NCBI RefSeq assembly: GCF_016888165.1
Contig: NZ_JACSWC010000349.1
Location: forward strand, 1 to 64,000
Length of the DNA: 64,000 bases
Reading direction: 5' to 3'
Source: Halomicronema sp. CCY15110
Lineage (GTDB): Bacteria; Cyanobacteriota; Cyanobacteriia; Phormidesmidales; Phormidesmidaceae
This document shows, piece by piece, positions 63,796-64,000 of this stretch. Under the pieces are notes generated by a model that saw only the letters and a list, made by a program, of their open reading frames with translations, ran no database searches and was not told the DNA's origin. How positions within the stretch are numbered: position 1 is the first letter of the stretch; each line of letters opens with the position of its first letter. Position numbers and translations under genes: made by a program.

Positions 63796-64000
63796 CTACA
63801 TTTTGATGCCGAGAGCGCTGATCTTGTCCAGCAGGCGATCGGCTTGGGCCGGGTCAGACTGGCGATAGAGGGCGATCGCGCGTTGAAAAGCTTCAATACT
63901 CTCGGGTAGTTTGCTGAGCTTAAACAGGGCCACGGCTAGATTTTGATGGGCGGCAGCGTAGTTGGGGTCGCGGGCGATCGCTTGCTCATAAGCCGCTACT
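63796..64000 (-). CDS. TPR-repeat protein, C-terminal end (runs off right edge)
   Basis: The last 68 codons of a minus-strand gene, ending in TAG at 63796. The translation includes YEQAIARDPNYAAAHQNLA and LPESIEAFQRAIALYRQ, two tetratricopeptide repeats, then DPAQADRLLDKISALGIKM. The repeats bind partner proteins. The N-terminal part lies outside the window, so full function cannot be told. Confidence 0.85.
   Translation of the reverse strand, partial: VAAYEQAIARDPNYAAAHQNLAVALFKLSKLPESIEAFQRAIALYRQSDPAQADRLLDKISALGIKM

Overview
The window is cyanobacterial chromosomal DNA of moderately high GC. The octamer GCGATCGC (HIP1) and its core CGATCG occur throughout, in coding and non-coding DNA. 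The tmRNA encodes an ANNIVPFAR-type tag typical of cyanobacteria. Many genes are cyanobacterial or photosynthesis-related: thylakoid FtsH2, NblB-like HEAT protein, MenD for phylloquinone, a CrtU/CruE-like Rieske flavoenzyme, an ABA4-like protein, DUF3370, AAA-like/WD40 and pentapeptide proteins. A filamentous Leptolyngbya/Nodosilinea-like organism is an inference from style only. I see no rRNA operon, tRNA, CRISPR array, complete IS or prophage, so this is mostly ordinary core chromosome with a few accessory patches.

Layout. 0-8 kb: persulfide dioxygenase-rhodanese fusion, DUF3370 protein, Tat-type FAD/Rieske oxidoreductase, PPK2 and a small conserved protein. 8-16 kb: multi-PAS adenylate cyclase, purD, a small ORF with its own terminator, tmRNA, a protein made of four exact 19-residue LPxxRPI repeats, and a MurG-like glycosyltransferase. 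16-26 kb: ftsH2, a membrane alpha/beta hydrolase, an orphan DNA methyltransferase, ispH, a Na+/H+ antiporter and recN. 26-39 kb: UbiB/ABC1 kinase, a repeat-rich spacer with a MITE-like element, CHASE2-Ser/Thr kinase, amidohydrolase, a tight Uma2/rnc pair, TetR regulator, family 5 solute-binding lipoprotein, ABA4-like protein, and yjbQ-era.

39-46 kb is the most unusual part: a pentapeptide-repeat protein, a 5S-rRNA-like remnant, then two genes 10 bp apart that both begin with the AAA-like (AAA_35) ATPase module. One continues into a GGDEF domain, the other into a membrane segment and 14 WD40 repeats. 46-64 kb: pseudopilin, Tat MBL-fold protein with a degenerate metal site, pepP, menD, rplU-rpmA with terminator, SGNH hydrolase, octamer repeat arrays, UvrD-like helicase, M42 peptidase, CBS protein, NblB-like protein, anti-sigma factor kinase, small proteins, asnS, a lipase with DUF4114, and the end of a TPR protein cut by the right edge.

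Functional links are mostly local. The supported operons are yjbQ-era, uma2-rnc, rplU-rpmA, the AAA_35 pair and possibly CBS-nblB. Several annotated starts were shortened or changed where a Shine-Dalgarno site or family alignment favours another codon; this is stated in each entry.
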